A stretch of DNA of 64,000 nt, from assembly GCF_907164555.1 (NCBI RefSeq), contig NZ_CAJQZC010000004.1, forward strand, positions 124,001-188,000. Direction: 5' to 3'. The translations under genes and the position numbers were made by a program. Source of the stretch: Paraburkholderia saeva (lineage in GTDB: Bacteria > Pseudomonadota > Gammaproteobacteria > Burkholderiales > Burkholderiaceae). Below, in pieces: positions 42,317 to 51,993 of the stretch. Below the pieces are notes generated by a model, which worked only from the letters and a program-made list of their open reading frames with translations, searched no databases and was not told the origin of the DNA. Numbering within the stretch: the first letter of the stretch is position 1; each line of letters begins with the position of its first letter.

Positions 42317-43234
42317 ACCCGTCATTTCGCGCTCCCAGGGCGCAAGGGGTTGCCACGCTTCGACGAGGCTGTCGATAAAGAGCCGGACCTTCGGCGTCAG
42401 ATGACGTCGCGTCGGATAGATCGCGCGAATGGGCAGCCCCGGCGGCGAGAACGCTTCGAGGAGCGGCACGAGGCGGCCTTCCTTGACGGCGGTGGAGACC
42501 AGATACGTGGGCAGATGGATGATGCCCACGCCGCTCACCGCCGTTTCGACGAGCGCTTCGGCGCTGTCCATGCGCAGCCGTCCGCCCGGATTGAACGGCG
42601 CCTGATCGTCACCGACAAAACTCCACGGCTGCGGCCTGCCCGAACTGACGAACTGCAGACACTCGTGCTCGACGAGTTCCGCAGGCGCCGACGGTACGCC
42701 ATGCTTTGCAACATACGCAGGCGCAGCACAGGTCAGCAGATTCTGCTGCGCCACCGTACGCGCGATCAGTCGTGAGTCGGGTGCAGGCTCGCCGATGCGA
42801 ATCGCGATGTCGATACCTTCGTCGATCAGGTCGACGTAGCGGTCCGTGAAGCTGACCTCGGCGGTCACGGCGGACCACTGTTCCAGGAACGCTTCGACGA
42901 TGGGTCGCACGTGCCGGTGCCCGAGTGCAATCGGCACGCTGATGCGCAGGGTGCCCGCAGGCGTCGCGCTGCGCACGGCCATCGCCGTTTCGGTTTCTTC
43001 CAGGTCTTCGATGATCTGCGTGCAGCGCGCGTAGAACACGGCGCCGTCGTCGGTCAGGCTCAGGCTGCGCGGCGTGCGGTGCAAGAGGCGCACGCGCAGG
43101 CGTTCTTCAAGCCGCGCGATGATCTTGCCGACGGCAGAGCGCGTAATGCCCAGCTGCTGCGCAGCCGACGTGAAGCTGCCCGCGTTCACAACGGAAACGA
43201 AGGTGGCGATGTCGTTGAAGTTGCCGAGGCCCAA
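42299..43234 (-). CDS. LysR-family regulator (CrgA/DmlR-like), TTG start
   Basis: A 311-residue LysR protein with FNDIATFVSVVNAGSFTSAA and LGITRSAVGKIIARLEERL in the DNA-binding domain and a complete effector domain. No ATG exists at the proper place; TTG at 43234 follows AAGGAAACC and gives the usual short N-terminus. It is divergent from a broken MFS gene. A 46-residue tail of a second LysR protein lies just upstream in the same direction, so this spot once held two such regulators. Confidence 0.85.
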   Translation of the reverse strand: MGLGNFNDIATFVSVVNAGSFTSAAQQLGITRSAVGKIIARLEERLRVRLLHRTPRSLSLTDDGAVFYARCTQIIEDLEETETAMAVRSATPAGTLRISVPIALGHRHVRPIVEAFLEQWSAVTAEVSFTDRYVDLIDEGIDIAIRIGEPAPDSRLIARTVAQQNLLTCAAPAYVAKHGVPSAPAELVEHECLQFVSSGRPQPWSFVGDDQAPFNPGGRLRMDSAEALVETAVSGVGIIHLPTYLVSTAVKEGRLVPLLEAFSPPGLPIRAIYPTRRHLTPKVRLFIDSLVEAWQPLAPWEREMTGACSTQ

Positions 43235-43251
43235 GGCGGTTTCCTTGACAG

Positions 43252-43389
43252 TCAGGACTGGACGCGCGACGGCCGGCGCGTGGACACGGGCGCAGCCTGT
43301 GCGAAGCGCGCGGCCAGCCAGTCGACGAACACGCGCGCCTTCGCGCTCAGATGCCGGTTCGGCGGATACACCAAACCGCCCCTTTCGAT
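43252..43389 (-). pseudogene. C-terminal scar of a second LysR regulator
   Basis: The minus strand reads GGLVYPPNRHLSAKARVFVD then WLAARFAQAAP before a stop at 43252. This is the conserved end of CrgA-type LysR proteins (YP-NRHLS-KVRVFVDWL). No upstream coding remains beyond about 43389. It is 17 bases from the start of the intact LysR gene. Confidence 0.7.
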
Positions 43390-43635
43390 GGTGTGCTTCG
43401 CTGCGACACGCAAAGCGTCCCGATGATAACCCGCGTGGGCGGACAGCACGGCGCTCGCGGACGCCTCCGCGTTGTCGCTGACCCGTCGCCGCTATGGGGA
43501 AACCCATTCCCCATCGACATCCCTATCCTTCCTTTCAGCAAAAGCAGTTCTGTCCGGCGATATCGCAAGCGCCTGCATCACGCAAAGGCCGCCGTCGATC
43601 GCCCACCCACAGTCAAAATTGAAACGGAGTCAGTC

Positions 43636-44878
43636 ATGGATGCCAACCCGGTTGTCTGCCCGTCCCGCGTGGACGGTGTTGCGCTTCACCCGCCCACTCA
43701 CGCCGCGTCGCCCGGACGCGGCTGGCTCGCTGTCATGTCGGTAGCGATCTGCGCCTTTGCGTTCGTCGCGACGGAATACCTGCCGGTCGGCCTCCTGCCG
43801 CAGATCGCGCGCGACCTGGGCGTCACGCCCGGCACGGCCGGTCTGATGGTGACGACGCCTGGCGTGATCGCCGCGCTCTCCGCACCCGCGTTGCTGCTTG
43901 CCGCCGGCCGCATCAACCGGCGCCTCATTCTGCTGATGCTGTCGGTGCTGCTGCTTGCGTCCAATATCGTGGCCGCGGGCGCCCAGTTTCGCGATCATGC
44001 TCGCGGGCCGGGCGCTCCTTGGCGCGAGCCTCGGCGGGTTCTGGACCGTCGCGCTCGGCGCATCCGGCAAGCTCGTGCGTGAAGGCGAGGCCGCGCGGGC
44101 GAGCGCCACGATCTTCATGGGCATCACGCTCGCAACCGTGATCAGCGTGCCACTTGGCACGTTGATCGCCGACCTGACGTCGTGGCGCATATCGTTCGTC
44201 GCGACAGCGGGGCTCGTGGCCGTCGCGCTCGCGGCGCAGGCGGTGTTCCTGCCTTCGATTCCGCCTGAATCCGCGATGCGCGTGAGCGACTTCGGCGCGA
44301 TGCTCAAGCGTGGCAACGTGCGTCGCAGCCTTTTGATGGTCGGCCTCCTGTTCGGCGCGCATTTCTCGTCGTACACGTATATCGCACCGTTCCTCGAACG
44401 CAATGCTTCGTTTGGCGCGCCGTGGATCACTGCGATCCTGCTTGGCTTTGGCATTGTCGGTTTCGTGGCCAACTTCGGCGTGTCGGCGTTCGTGTCGCGG
44501 CACCTGAAGACGTCGCTCTTCGCGATGGGCGCGCTTGTGACGGTTGCGCTGTTCGCGTTGCCGATGCTGCAGGCGTCGCGCGTGGGGGTAATTGCCACCG
44601 TGATGGCGTGGGGCATCGCATACGGCGCGATTCCGCTGTGCCTGAGCATCTGGATGCAGTTGACCTCGCCCGACCGTCCTGAAGCCGGCTCGTCGCTTTT
44701 CGTGAGCACCGTGCAGACGGCCATTGCACTCGGCTCGCTGAGCGGCGGCGCCGTTGTCGATCATCTCGGCATTCCGTCGACGATGCATCTGGGCGGACTG
44801 CTCGCCGCAGTCAGCCTGCTCGTGATCGTGTCGTTCAACACGCGCGGTGCGCCGCTCAAGGACGTGCTCGCGAACTAG
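43636..44878 (+). pseudogene. MFS transporter (YdhP/NepI-like) with a frameshift
   Basis: The frame from ATG 43636 (GGAG upstream) encodes the first third of a 12-helix MFS exporter (FVATEYLPVGLLPQIARDLG, TTPGVIAALSAPALLLAAGR) up to ASNIVAAGA near 43981. The protein then continues in the +1 frame as PSFAIMLAGRALLGASLGGF through to 44878. One extra base or two missing bases in the GC-rich stretch around 43975-43985 explain the break. The rest is well conserved, so the mutation is recent or a sequencing error. It is divergent from the LysR gene, the usual exporter/regulator arrangement. Confidence 0.8.
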
Positions 44879-44908
44879 CACCATCGTTTGCCGGTAACGG
44901 AAGAAGCC

Positions 44909-44938
44909 AGCCGCGCGCAAGCGTCGCTGGTTTTTTCA
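44909..44938 (+). terminator. Rho-independent terminator after the MFS gene
   Basis: CCAGC and GCTGG arms with further internal CGC/GCG pairing are followed by six T residues. Confidence 0.7.
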
Positions 44939-45013
44939 TTGCGGCGAAAAATCGGGCAGACCACGCGCAAAACACACTGTTCAGAAACAGGCGCCAATCG
45001 CACAGAACCTTGA

Positions 45014-45064
45014 GCGCCAGCACTGGCGCGGCTCTGCGGACATTGTGGACGCTGCGGTCCGCAG
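45014..45064. promoter_or_regulatory. Two palindromes upstream of the OYE gene
   Basis: GCGCCAG-CA-CTGGCGC (45014-45029) is a perfect 16-bp palindrome; CTGCGGAC (45034-45041) and GTCCGCAG (45057-45064) are perfect inverted repeats with a 15-base spacer. They lie 140-190 bases before the OYE start in an otherwise featureless 326-base gap and may be operators. Confidence 0.35.
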
Positions 45065-45204
45065 TCTGTGGAGCGCAGCCCCGTTTTTCTCCGGCCCTCG
45101 AGCCTATAAATTTCAACTCAGCAACAGGCAACGAACCGCACCGGATTCCGGGCACGTCGAAGCCGCCAGCGACAGTTACCCAACATTTCACTCTCGAGGC
45201 CATC

Positions 45205-46314
45205 ATGTCCAAACTCTTTACCCGCGTCAAAGTCGGACCCTACGAACTCGCACATCGTGTCGTGCTCGCGCCGCTTACCCGGATGCGCGCGGAAGAGGGC
45301 GCGAAGCCCGGCCCGCTGATGGCTGAGTACTATGCGCAACGCACATCGCAAGGCGCGTTGCTGATCGGCGAAGCGACCATCGCCGCTGCGAACGGCAACG
45401 GCTACCTCGGCGCGCCCGGCCTCTACGACGACAGCCAGATCGCAGGCTGGCGTCTCGTGACCGACGCCGTGCATGCGAAGGGCGGCAAGATCTTCCTGCA
45501 GCTTTACCACGCAGGCCGTCAGTCGAACGCCGAGTTGCAGCCTGAAGGTGGCCGCCCGGTGGGGCCGTCGGAAGTGCTGCACGGCGGTGTCGCCTACACG
45601 AACACCGGCTGGGTGCCGAACACGCCGAACCGCGCGCTGGACACCGCTGAGATCGCAGGCATCGTCGAAGAATTCCGCCGTGCTGCTGAACGCGGTATCG
45701 AGGCGGGTTTCGACGGCGTCGAACTCCATGCGGCCAACGGCTACCTGTTCGACCAGTTCCTTCAGGACGGCAGCAACAAGCGCACCGACGCCTATGGCGG
45801 CTCGTTCGAAAACCGTGCACGTCTCTTGATGGAAGCGACGCGCGCCGTGATCTCGGTGTGGGGCAGCGACAAGGTGGCCGTGCGTCTTGGGCCGAGCGGT
45901 TCGTGGGGCGACATGTCGGACAGCGATCCGGTTGGTCTTTTCTCGTACGTCGCGTCTGAACTGGCGAAGCTCGATCTGGCGTATGTGCATCTGATCGAGC
46001 CGCGCATTGCCGGCAACGTCGAGGACGAAAGCCGCAATCCGGCCCCGGTCGCCGCACAGACGATCCGCAAGCATTACCGTGGCACGATCATCGCAGCGGG
46101 TGGCTTCAAGGGCGACTCAGCGGAAGCGATTCTCGTGGACGGGGATGCGGACCTCGTCGCGTTTGGCCGCGACTTCATCGCGAATCCGGATTTGCCGGAA
46201 CGTCTGCGCCGCAACCTGCCGCTCAACGCATATGACCGTCCGACGTTCTTTGGCGGCACGGAAGCGGGTTACACCGACTATCCGTTCTTCGCTGAAGAAG
46301 ACGCGGTTGCGTAA
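45205..46314 (+). CDS. Old Yellow Enzyme family NADH:flavin oxidoreductase (NemA-like)
   Basis: A 369-residue FMN-dependent ene-reductase. Conserved blocks are VLAPLTRMRAEEGAKPG, IFLQLYHAGRQSNAELQPEG, GFDGVELHAANGYLFDQFLQ with the substrate-binding His-Ala-Ala-Asn, and YGGSFENRARLLMEA. The C-terminal GTEAGYTDYPF is typical. The ATG at 45205 follows GAGG. It reduces activated double bonds of enones, maleimides or nitro compounds. It is convergent with a LysR gene and has a strong terminator. Confidence 0.93.
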   Translation: MSKLFTRVKVGPYELAHRVVLAPLTRMRAEEGAKPGPLMAEYYAQRTSQGALLIGEATIAAANGNGYLGAPGLYDDSQIAGWRLVTDAVHAKGGKIFLQLYHAGRQSNAELQPEGGRPVGPSEVLHGGVAYTNTGWVPNTPNRALDTAEIAGIVEEFRRAAERGIEAGFDGVELHAANGYLFDQFLQDGSNKRTDAYGGSFENRARLLMEATRAVISVWGSDKVAVRLGPSGSWGDMSDSDPVGLFSYVASELAKLDLAYVHLIEPRIAGNVEDESRNPAPVAAQTIRKHYRGTIIAAGGFKGDSAEAILVDGDADLVAFGRDFIANPDLPERLRRNLPLNAYDRPTFFGGTEAGYTDYPFFAEEDAVA

Positions 46315-46353
46315 CTGAACCGGACGCGGGTTGTTCACCCGCAAGGCGCCTGA

Positions 46354-46396
46354 AGCCGGCGCATCCAGTGCGTTGCTGGATGCGCCGGCTTTTTTG
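46354..46396 (+). terminator. Strong Rho-independent terminator after OYE gene
   Basis: AGCCGGCGCATCCAG (46354-46368) and its exact inverse ending at 46390 form a 15-bp stem with a 7-base loop, followed by a T run. Confidence 0.93.
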
Positions 46397-46406
46397 CTGG
46401 CATCTG

Positions 46407-47411
46407 TTACGGCAAGGGCGCTTCGTGCGCGCCGTCTTCCGCAGCGGGAAAGAGATACGTACTCATGTAGTCGACGAACACGCGCACCTTCGGCGACACA
46501 TGCCGGCCCGAAGGCCACAATGCGCGAAACGTGCTTGGCGTGTCGAGGTACTCGCCCAGCACCGAAACGAGCGAGCCGCGTGAGATCTGCGCACGCACGG
46601 TGAAATCCGGCACACAGGTAAGGCCAAGGCCGTGTTCGGCAAGGTGGATCAAAGGCTCGGCGGCGCTCGCAGTGGCCGTGTTCGGCAAATCGATATCGAG
46701 CATTTCGCCGCCGCTCATGAGCGGCCAGCGACGTAGCTTGCCCGTGGTCGGAAACCGGTGCTGAAGGCAGGCGTGCGCGGTCAGCTGTTGCGGTTCCGTG
46801 ACGGCGCCGTGCTGTGCGAAGTAGTGCGGCGAGCCGACAATCACATGCCGGTACGTGCCCATCGTGCGTGTGATGAGCTGCGAGTCGCTGGCTTCCCCGG
46901 TACGCATGACGACGTCGAAGCCTTCTTCGATCACGTCCACTATCCGGTCCGAGAAATCGAGGTCGATCGTAATCTCGGGATACGCCTTCAGGAACGCGCC
47001 GATCACCGGCATCACAAGTGTGCCGACCATCGGCATGCTGACGCGCAGTTGCCCGCGTGGGGCCGAACTGGCGAGCGCAAGCTCGGCCTCGGCCGATTCG
47101 ATTTCCTCGACGATGCGCTGACAGCGTTTCAGGAAGATCGCGCCTTCGGGCGTAAGCGCGATACTGCGCGTGCTGCGATGAAAGAGCCGCACGTTCAGGC
47201 GCGTTTCGAGCCGCGAGATCGCCTTGCCGACCGCCGAAGCCGAGATGCCGAGCTGCCGGCCGGCTTCGGTGAAGCTGCGGGTTTCCGCCGCACGCACGAA
47301 CACGTTGATCGAGCCGAACCGCTCCATCGCACCCGAACCGCCACCGCTCGCGGTGTCGACGCTAACCGGTGACGCAGGTCGTGAAGGGGCGGAAGTCGGG
47401 CGCGTCGCCAT
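46407..47411 (-). CDS. LysR-family regulator (CrgA-like)
   Basis: A 334-residue LysR protein. A Ser/Pro-rich N-terminal extension of 28 residues precedes MERFGSINVFVRAAETRSFT and LGISASAVGKAISRLETRLN. A downstream start at that internal Met is possible. The effector domain is complete and ends SGRHVSPKVRVFVDYMSTYL. It is convergent with the OYE gene and is a candidate regulator for it, as this pairing is frequent. Confidence 0.9.
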   Translation of the reverse strand: MATRPTSAPSRPASPVSVDTASGGGSGAMERFGSINVFVRAAETRSFTEAGRQLGISASAVGKAISRLETRLNVRLFHRSTRSIALTPEGAIFLKRCQRIVEEIESAEAELALASSAPRGQLRVSMPMVGTLVMPVIGAFLKAYPEITIDLDFSDRIVDVIEEGFDVVMRTGEASDSQLITRTMGTYRHVIVGSPHYFAQHGAVTEPQQLTAHACLQHRFPTTGKLRRWPLMSGGEMLDIDLPNTATASAAEPLIHLAEHGLGLTCVPDFTVRAQISRGSLVSVLGEYLDTPSTFRALWPSGRHVSPKVRVFVDYMSTYLFPAAEDGAHEAPLP

Positions 47412-47522
47412 GTGAGTGTCCTGGAGGTCTGTGGAAGACAACGAAACGGCCGGAAGCACTTGAATCTAACGCATTTCGTGACGCGTCCGCGCGTGCGTGC
47501 GCATCGCTTGCGGCACGACGGG

Positions 47523-48641
47523 TCAGCCGGGCGCGACGTGCCGACCCGTTTCGCCCGATTCCACCGCCGCATTGATCAGCTTGTGCATGCGCACGGCGTC
47601 TTCGAACGTGGGCGCCGTCGTGCTGCCGGTGTGGACGTCTTCTGCGTACGCAGCATACAGTTGCGCCAGTTCCAGCACGGCCGAAGGCAGATCCGACGGC
47701 GGCAGACGGTCGTACGAAGCGGGCACGGGCAGCACGACGAGCGGCTGGTTGTCGCCATGCGCGCCTTCGACGACGTAGTCGTCGCCGACGTTGCCGAACG
47801 CCGAGCGGTTCGAGATACGCAGGTCGCCTTCGGTGCCGGTGATGTCGATCTGCACGCCCGAGCCGTTGCGCTTGCCGCCTTCGATGTGCACGGAGACCAC
47901 GGCTCCATCGCGCAGCCGGCCTGCGAGCACCAGCTGGTCCGGCGTCGACGTGGGCAGCACCTCGCCGGTTTCACGAATCGTGACAGCTTCGAACTGGTTG
48001 ACGGCGAGTGCGGCGACGCTTGTCGGCCAGCCGGTCGCTTCGAACAGCATGTCGAGGAAGTGACCCGCATAGATCGCGATCACACTCGAAAAGTTTTCAG
48101 GCGGCACGGTCCAGCGCAGCGAGTTCGAGCGCAGCGCCTGGAAGTAATTCATGCTCACGTGAATGCGCACCGAGCGCAGCTTGCCGACATAGCCTTCGCC
48201 GATCAGATCGCGCACATAGCGGTTATGCGGCGCGAGGCGTCGCTGAAGACCCACGACGTGCCGCACGCCCGCCTTTTCCGCGAGTTCGATCAGTGCCTGC
48301 GATGTTTCGACGGCGGGCGTGAGCGGCCATTCGCTGTAGACGTTCTTCCTCGCGGCGATCGCGGCGCGAATGCCTTCTTCGTGTTGCGGCGCCGTCGTCA
48401 GAACGATGACGAGATCCACTTCGGGATGACCGGCGAGTTCTGCGACGGAATTCACCACGTATCTGAAGCCATATCGTTCGGCTACCGATGCCGCGGCTTC
48501 GCGCCGCTGGCTGAAGACGGCGGTCAGTTCGTATTGCGGCAGCAGGCTCAACACACGGAGGTGTCCATGTTGCGCCCAGTTGCCCACACCGATCAGGCCG
48601 ACGCGGACAGGCGCCCCTGATGTGCCAGATTGTTCAGTCAT
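47523..48641 (-). CDS. Gfo/Idh/MocA-family oxidoreductase
   Basis: A 372-residue NAD(P)-dependent dehydrogenase. The Rossmann motif is RVGLIGVGNWAQHGHLRVL; the catalytic Lys lies in the SEWPLTP position (family EKP), here with Trp replacing Lys, which is unusual and typical of galactose-80/YvaA-like branches that bind but may not oxidise. The C-terminal domain has TGTEGDLRISN. AGGTGA precedes the ATG at 48641. Fungal Gal80-like and lactate/sugar dehydrogenase-like proteins share these features. Substrate unknown. Confidence 0.85.
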   Translation of the reverse strand: MTEQSGTSGAPVRVGLIGVGNWAQHGHLRVLSLLPQYELTAVFSQRREAAASVAERYGFRYVVNSVAELAGHPEVDLVIVLTTAPQHEEGIRAAIAARKNVYSEWPLTPAVETSQALIELAEKAGVRHVVGLQRRLAPHNRYVRDLIGEGYVGKLRSVRIHVSMNYFQALRSNSLRWTVPPENFSSVIAIYAGHFLDMLFEATGWPTSVAALAVNQFEAVTIRETGEVLPTSTPDQLVLAGRLRDGAVVSVHIEGGKRNGSGVQIDITGTEGDLRISNRSAFGNVGDDYVVEGAHGDNQPLVVLPVPASYDRLPPSDLPSAVLELAQLYAAYAEDVHTGSTTAPTFEDAVRMHKLINAAVESGETGRHVAPG

Positions 48642-49475
48642 TGAATCACCTGCAAAGAATCGGATGGCGGGCGGAATGAATCCGCCCGGTCGCACGGTCG
48701 CCTGGCCTTCGGCGAACCTGTCACCGCGCCAATATGGACGACCGCAATACCCCGATCAAGACGACGATTCCAAATTCACTATTTGTTCTGACCCAACAAT
48801 GCCGATGAAATCGGTCGATTAAAAAGCCTGGCGATCCTGATAAGGTCGTAGATGCCATCACAGCGCGCCGGAACGATCTGATGCACGCCCCGCGCTGGCC
48901 CGTATCCGGAGGGAACGGCTGCGCGTGAATGCGGAGCTCAACCACTACGATCACCGCGCGCTCTACGGCGGCGCGGAGCAGGGCTATACGGATTACCCGA
49001 CGCTCGCCGCATCGCTCAAAGCAGGCCGCGCAAAAATCTGTATTGCCATCGCGCTCGGGACGTTTTACAGCCATAAGCACTCACCAGACCGTCTCTGGCC
49101 TCATCGCCCGCGTACCGGGTTTTGCCGGGTCATTGCCCGGTATTTCCCTCCTATCGCCGCCTCACCGTGCACATTGCGCAACTCATCGCTAACCCTGGGT
49201 TTGGGAGCCGCGCCGGGCCTGCGTTTCCGGGCCTTTCAAGGCCCGCATTCCCCGCGCCGGACGGCATGCATTTTCTGCAAGCTTCTCATGAAAATATTGC
49301 ACTGGTGTCATCGATATCGTTGACGTGAAATTAGCACGTCCATTCTATTTATGATGCGACCGGTCAGCCGCGAGCCGGCGATGCCATGCCGGCGGCGCGT
49401 TGCACGAAGGTCGCCGGACACCACAAAGATGTGCAATCAGATCCGCCGCAGGCGGACACCAAAGAGGAGACATGC
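48642..49475. other. Long gap with an OYE scar
   Basis: Apart from the OYE tail at 48893-49020, no gene is recognised in about 830 bases. The part from 49020 to 49475 holds the porin leader and short repeats rich in CCGG without a clear pattern. Confidence 0.5.
48893..49020 (+). pseudogene. C-terminal scar of an OYE-family gene
   Basis: The plus strand reads ARIRRERLRVNAELNHYDHR, then ALYGGAEQGYTDYPTL. This is the end of NemA-like enzymes (compare NAYDRPTFFGG with AGYTDYPF in the intact gene at 45205). Everything upstream of about 48893 is missing, and the frame continues without similarity afterwards. Confidence 0.7.
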
Positions 49476-50594
49476 ATGCGTTTGATCAGTCAGGGTATTT
49501 GCGGGGCCACACTGGTTCTTGTCGCCGGGAGCGCGGCGGCGGAAGGCTCGAGTGTCACGTTGTACGGTGTGGCCGATACGTTCGTCCAGTACCTCGACAA
49601 CGGTGGGCAGCATTCGTATTCCGAACGCAGCGGCGGCTCGACCGGTTCGCTGTTCGGTCTGAAGGGCGATGAAGATCTGGGCGGCGGCCTCAAGGCGCAG
49701 TTCGATGTCGAAACGGGTTTCAACATCAACAATGGCAGCCTGTTTGCCGATACGTCGGCGCTCTTCTACCGCCAGGCATGGGTCGGGCTGAATCACACGA
49801 CGTACGGCTCGCTTTCGTTCGGGCGTCAGTACGAACCGAGCTTCCGCATCATTTACCCGACCGATCCGTTTCGCGCGAACGAAGTCCTGTCGCCGTTCTC
49901 GGCGAGCGTGCTCGCCGTCGACCGCAACACGCTTTCGACGCAGTACGACTCCGGCCGCGCAAGCAACTCGGTGATGTACCAGTCGCCGGACATGCACGGT
50001 GTGCAGCTGTATGGCATGTATGCGTTCGCGGCGACCGTCACGCAGCCCGTGCCGGCGACGAGCGGCAACATGCTGAACGTCGCGATGAGCTACTCGGGCT
50101 ACGGCTTTTACGCAGGCCTTGCGTATGTGAACCAGCATCCGGGGCAGGAAACGGTTGCCGCATTGCCGGCACCGCTTGGCCTGCTCGGCACCGAACACTT
50201 TATCGGCTCGCTGGCTTACCGGCTGGGCATCGTGAACTTCCAGTTCAACTATTCGTATAACCGTGCGAAGGATCCGGCGGCAGGCTCGCTTGCCGCACGC
50301 GTCGGCACCGCGCACTCGCTGAGCATCGCCGAGCTGGGCGCGACGATTCAGGTGAGCGCTGCGGACGTCATCGAGATCGCCGGCATCGAGCGCAACGTGC
50401 GTGGCGCGCACGACAACACGCCAGGCGTACAGATCGGCGCGGAGCACTCGGTCTCGAAGCGCACGAGTTTCTATATGCGCGCGGGTTATCTGAAGAACAA
50501 CGGCACCGCAACGGTCAGCTGGCCTGGCGTGACCGTCAGCGCGCCGGGCACGAAACAGGTTCTGGCGACGTTGGGCATGACGCATCGTTTTTGA
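49476..50594 (+). CDS. Outer-membrane porin, OmpC-type (Burkholderiales)
   Basis: A 372-residue porin. A signal peptide (MRLISQGICGATLVLVAGSA) precedes SSVTLYGVADTFVQYLDNGG. Internal strands include GSLFGLKGDEDLGGGLKAQF and FYRQAWVGLNHTTYG, and the protein ends in Phe (LGMTHRF). AGAGGAG lies upstream of the ATG at 49476. It is a stand-alone gene with a long leader. It shares only family-level similarity with the porin at 36707. Confidence 0.92.
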   Translation: MRLISQGICGATLVLVAGSAAAEGSSVTLYGVADTFVQYLDNGGQHSYSERSGGSTGSLFGLKGDEDLGGGLKAQFDVETGFNINNGSLFADTSALFYRQAWVGLNHTTYGSLSFGRQYEPSFRIIYPTDPFRANEVLSPFSASVLAVDRNTLSTQYDSGRASNSVMYQSPDMHGVQLYGMYAFAATVTQPVPATSGNMLNVAMSYSGYGFYAGLAYVNQHPGQETVAALPAPLGLLGTEHFIGSLAYRLGIVNFQFNYSYNRAKDPAAGSLAARVGTAHSLSIAELGATIQVSAADVIEIAGIERNVRGAHDNTPGVQIGAEHSVSKRTSFYMRAGYLKNNGTATVSWPGVTVSAPGTKQVLATLGMTHRF

Positions 50595-50671
50595 GCAATC
50601 GCTACGTGTGCGTGAGGCATCCGGCGGTCCGCCACCTGGGCATCGCCGGGTGCTTATTCATTGCGTCGCGC

Positions 50672-51250
50672 TCAGGGCTGCTCTTCGGGATTGAGCAGCG
50701 AAGTCAGCACATGATCGGCCCATGCGCCGTTGATCTTCAGGTACGAGCGGGCGAGCCCTTCGTGCTGGAAGCCGGCGCGTTCCAGCAGCCGCGCGCTGCG
50801 CGTGTTGTCCGGGCGATAGTTCGCCATCACGCGATGCAGCTTCAGATGCCGGAACACGTGATCCAGCGCCCAGGTCAGCGCTTCGCGCATCAAGCCCTGG
50901 CCTTCAGCGCTCCGGGCGATCGAAAAACCCAGATGACACGCCTGAAACGGCCCGCGCACGATATTCGTGAAGTTGCAGTCGCCGATGATTTCATCGCTGC
51001 CATTGCGCGAGATCAGCAGGAAGAGCGCGGTGCCGGACGCGTTGTGCTGCGCCATCGAGCGTAGCCGTCCGGCGATGGCCGAGGTTTCGAAGAACGCTTC
51101 GGATCGCAGCGGTTCCCACGGCTGAAGGTGCGCGCGGTTCTCGACGTAGTAGCGTTGCAGGCCGGCGGTATGCTGAACGTCTGCGGGCTGCAGTTGCAGA
51201 CGCGCGGTGTGAAGGCCGTGTTCAGGAAGGTGTGATGGCAGAGTGGTCAC
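50672..51250 (-). CDS. GNAT acetyltransferase, RimJ/RimL type
   Basis: A 192-residue acetyltransferase: LHTARLQLQPADVQH, LFLLISRNGSDEIIGDCNF, the acetyl-CoA loop SAEGQGLMREAL and VMANYRPDNTRSARLLERAG. This matches N-terminal protein acetyltransferases of ribosomal proteins or related small-molecule enzymes. Two GTG starts (51256 and 51250) are possible; the second yields MTTLPSHLPE. It follows the VOC gene on the same strand. Confidence 0.85.
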   Translation of the reverse strand: MTTLPSHLPEHGLHTARLQLQPADVQHTAGLQRYYVENRAHLQPWEPLRSEAFFETSAIAGRLRSMAQHNASGTALFLLISRNGSDEIIGDCNFTNIVRGPFQACHLGFSIARSAEGQGLMREALTWALDHVFRHLKLHRVMANYRPDNTRSARLLERAGFQHEGLARSYLKINGAWADHVLTSLLNPEEQP

Positions 51251-51329
51251 GCTCACAGGCTCGGGCTGACGTCGGGCGCTGAGTATAGCCCGGGACGGTT
51301 TCCGCACTGGCCACGATGCCCGCGCGCGC

Positions 51330-51719
51330 CTAACCCCAGGCTGCGTTTTGCAACACGATGCGGTAGCCGTCGGGGTCCTCGAACGTGATGCCATGATGGT
51401 CCCACCATGGGTTTTCGGATGTGACCGGCGTCGCCCCGAATGCGTGCAGCCCGGCGACTGCGGCGCTCCATTCGTCGCGATCCGGCAGATACAGCACCAG
51501 CAGATGTTCTTTCGTCGGCGCGTCTTCGACGCTCACGCCGTGCTGATGCGTGAACTCGAGATGCCACTGGCAGCCGGTCCTTCCGACGATGATGCCGTCA
51601 AAGCCGTCGTGATCCTCGAACCGCGCGAGCACAGCGAAGCCCAGCCCGGCGGTGTAGAAATCCGCGACGCGGTCGATGTCGTTCGTGGGCCGGGCGACCC
51701 GCAGAATGGGTTGTTGCAT
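51330..51719 (-). CDS. VOC-superfamily (glyoxalase/bleomycin-resistance-like) protein
   Basis: A 129-residue protein with two beta-alpha-beta-beta-beta units. It begins ILRVARPTNDIDRVADFYTA and has FEDPDGYRIVLQNAAWG at the end (metal-binding Glu near the C-terminus). WHLEFTHQHG supplies another ligand. It resembles YycE-like VOC proteins of unknown substrate. The AGGAGAA site precedes the ATG. Confidence 0.88.
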   Translation of the reverse strand: MQQPILRVARPTNDIDRVADFYTAGLGFAVLARFEDHDGFDGIIVGRTGCQWHLEFTHQHGVSVEDAPTKEHLLVLYLPDRDEWSAAVAGLHAFGATPVTSENPWWDHHGITFEDPDGYRIVLQNAAWG

Positions 51720-51993
51720 GTCACCGTTCTCCTCTGGACAGGTTCATACGGATTCGCGGGCGCGCGAATTGCGCCCCAGGATGTCGAGGGTTGCTGTGGC
51801 TCTTCATTCGATTCCGGCTCAGCCCGTTCATGTGTTAGCGAAGACTTGAATCCCGCTTCTGGCGGATATAGCCTGGATATTGACGCATCCACTGGCGCCC
51901 GGCCGGCGTAGATGAAAGATGCACCCGGGAGGCGCGTGGCCGCCGCTTGCCTGTGGCCGGGATACGTTTCGTCATCTTCAACGGAAGGACGCC

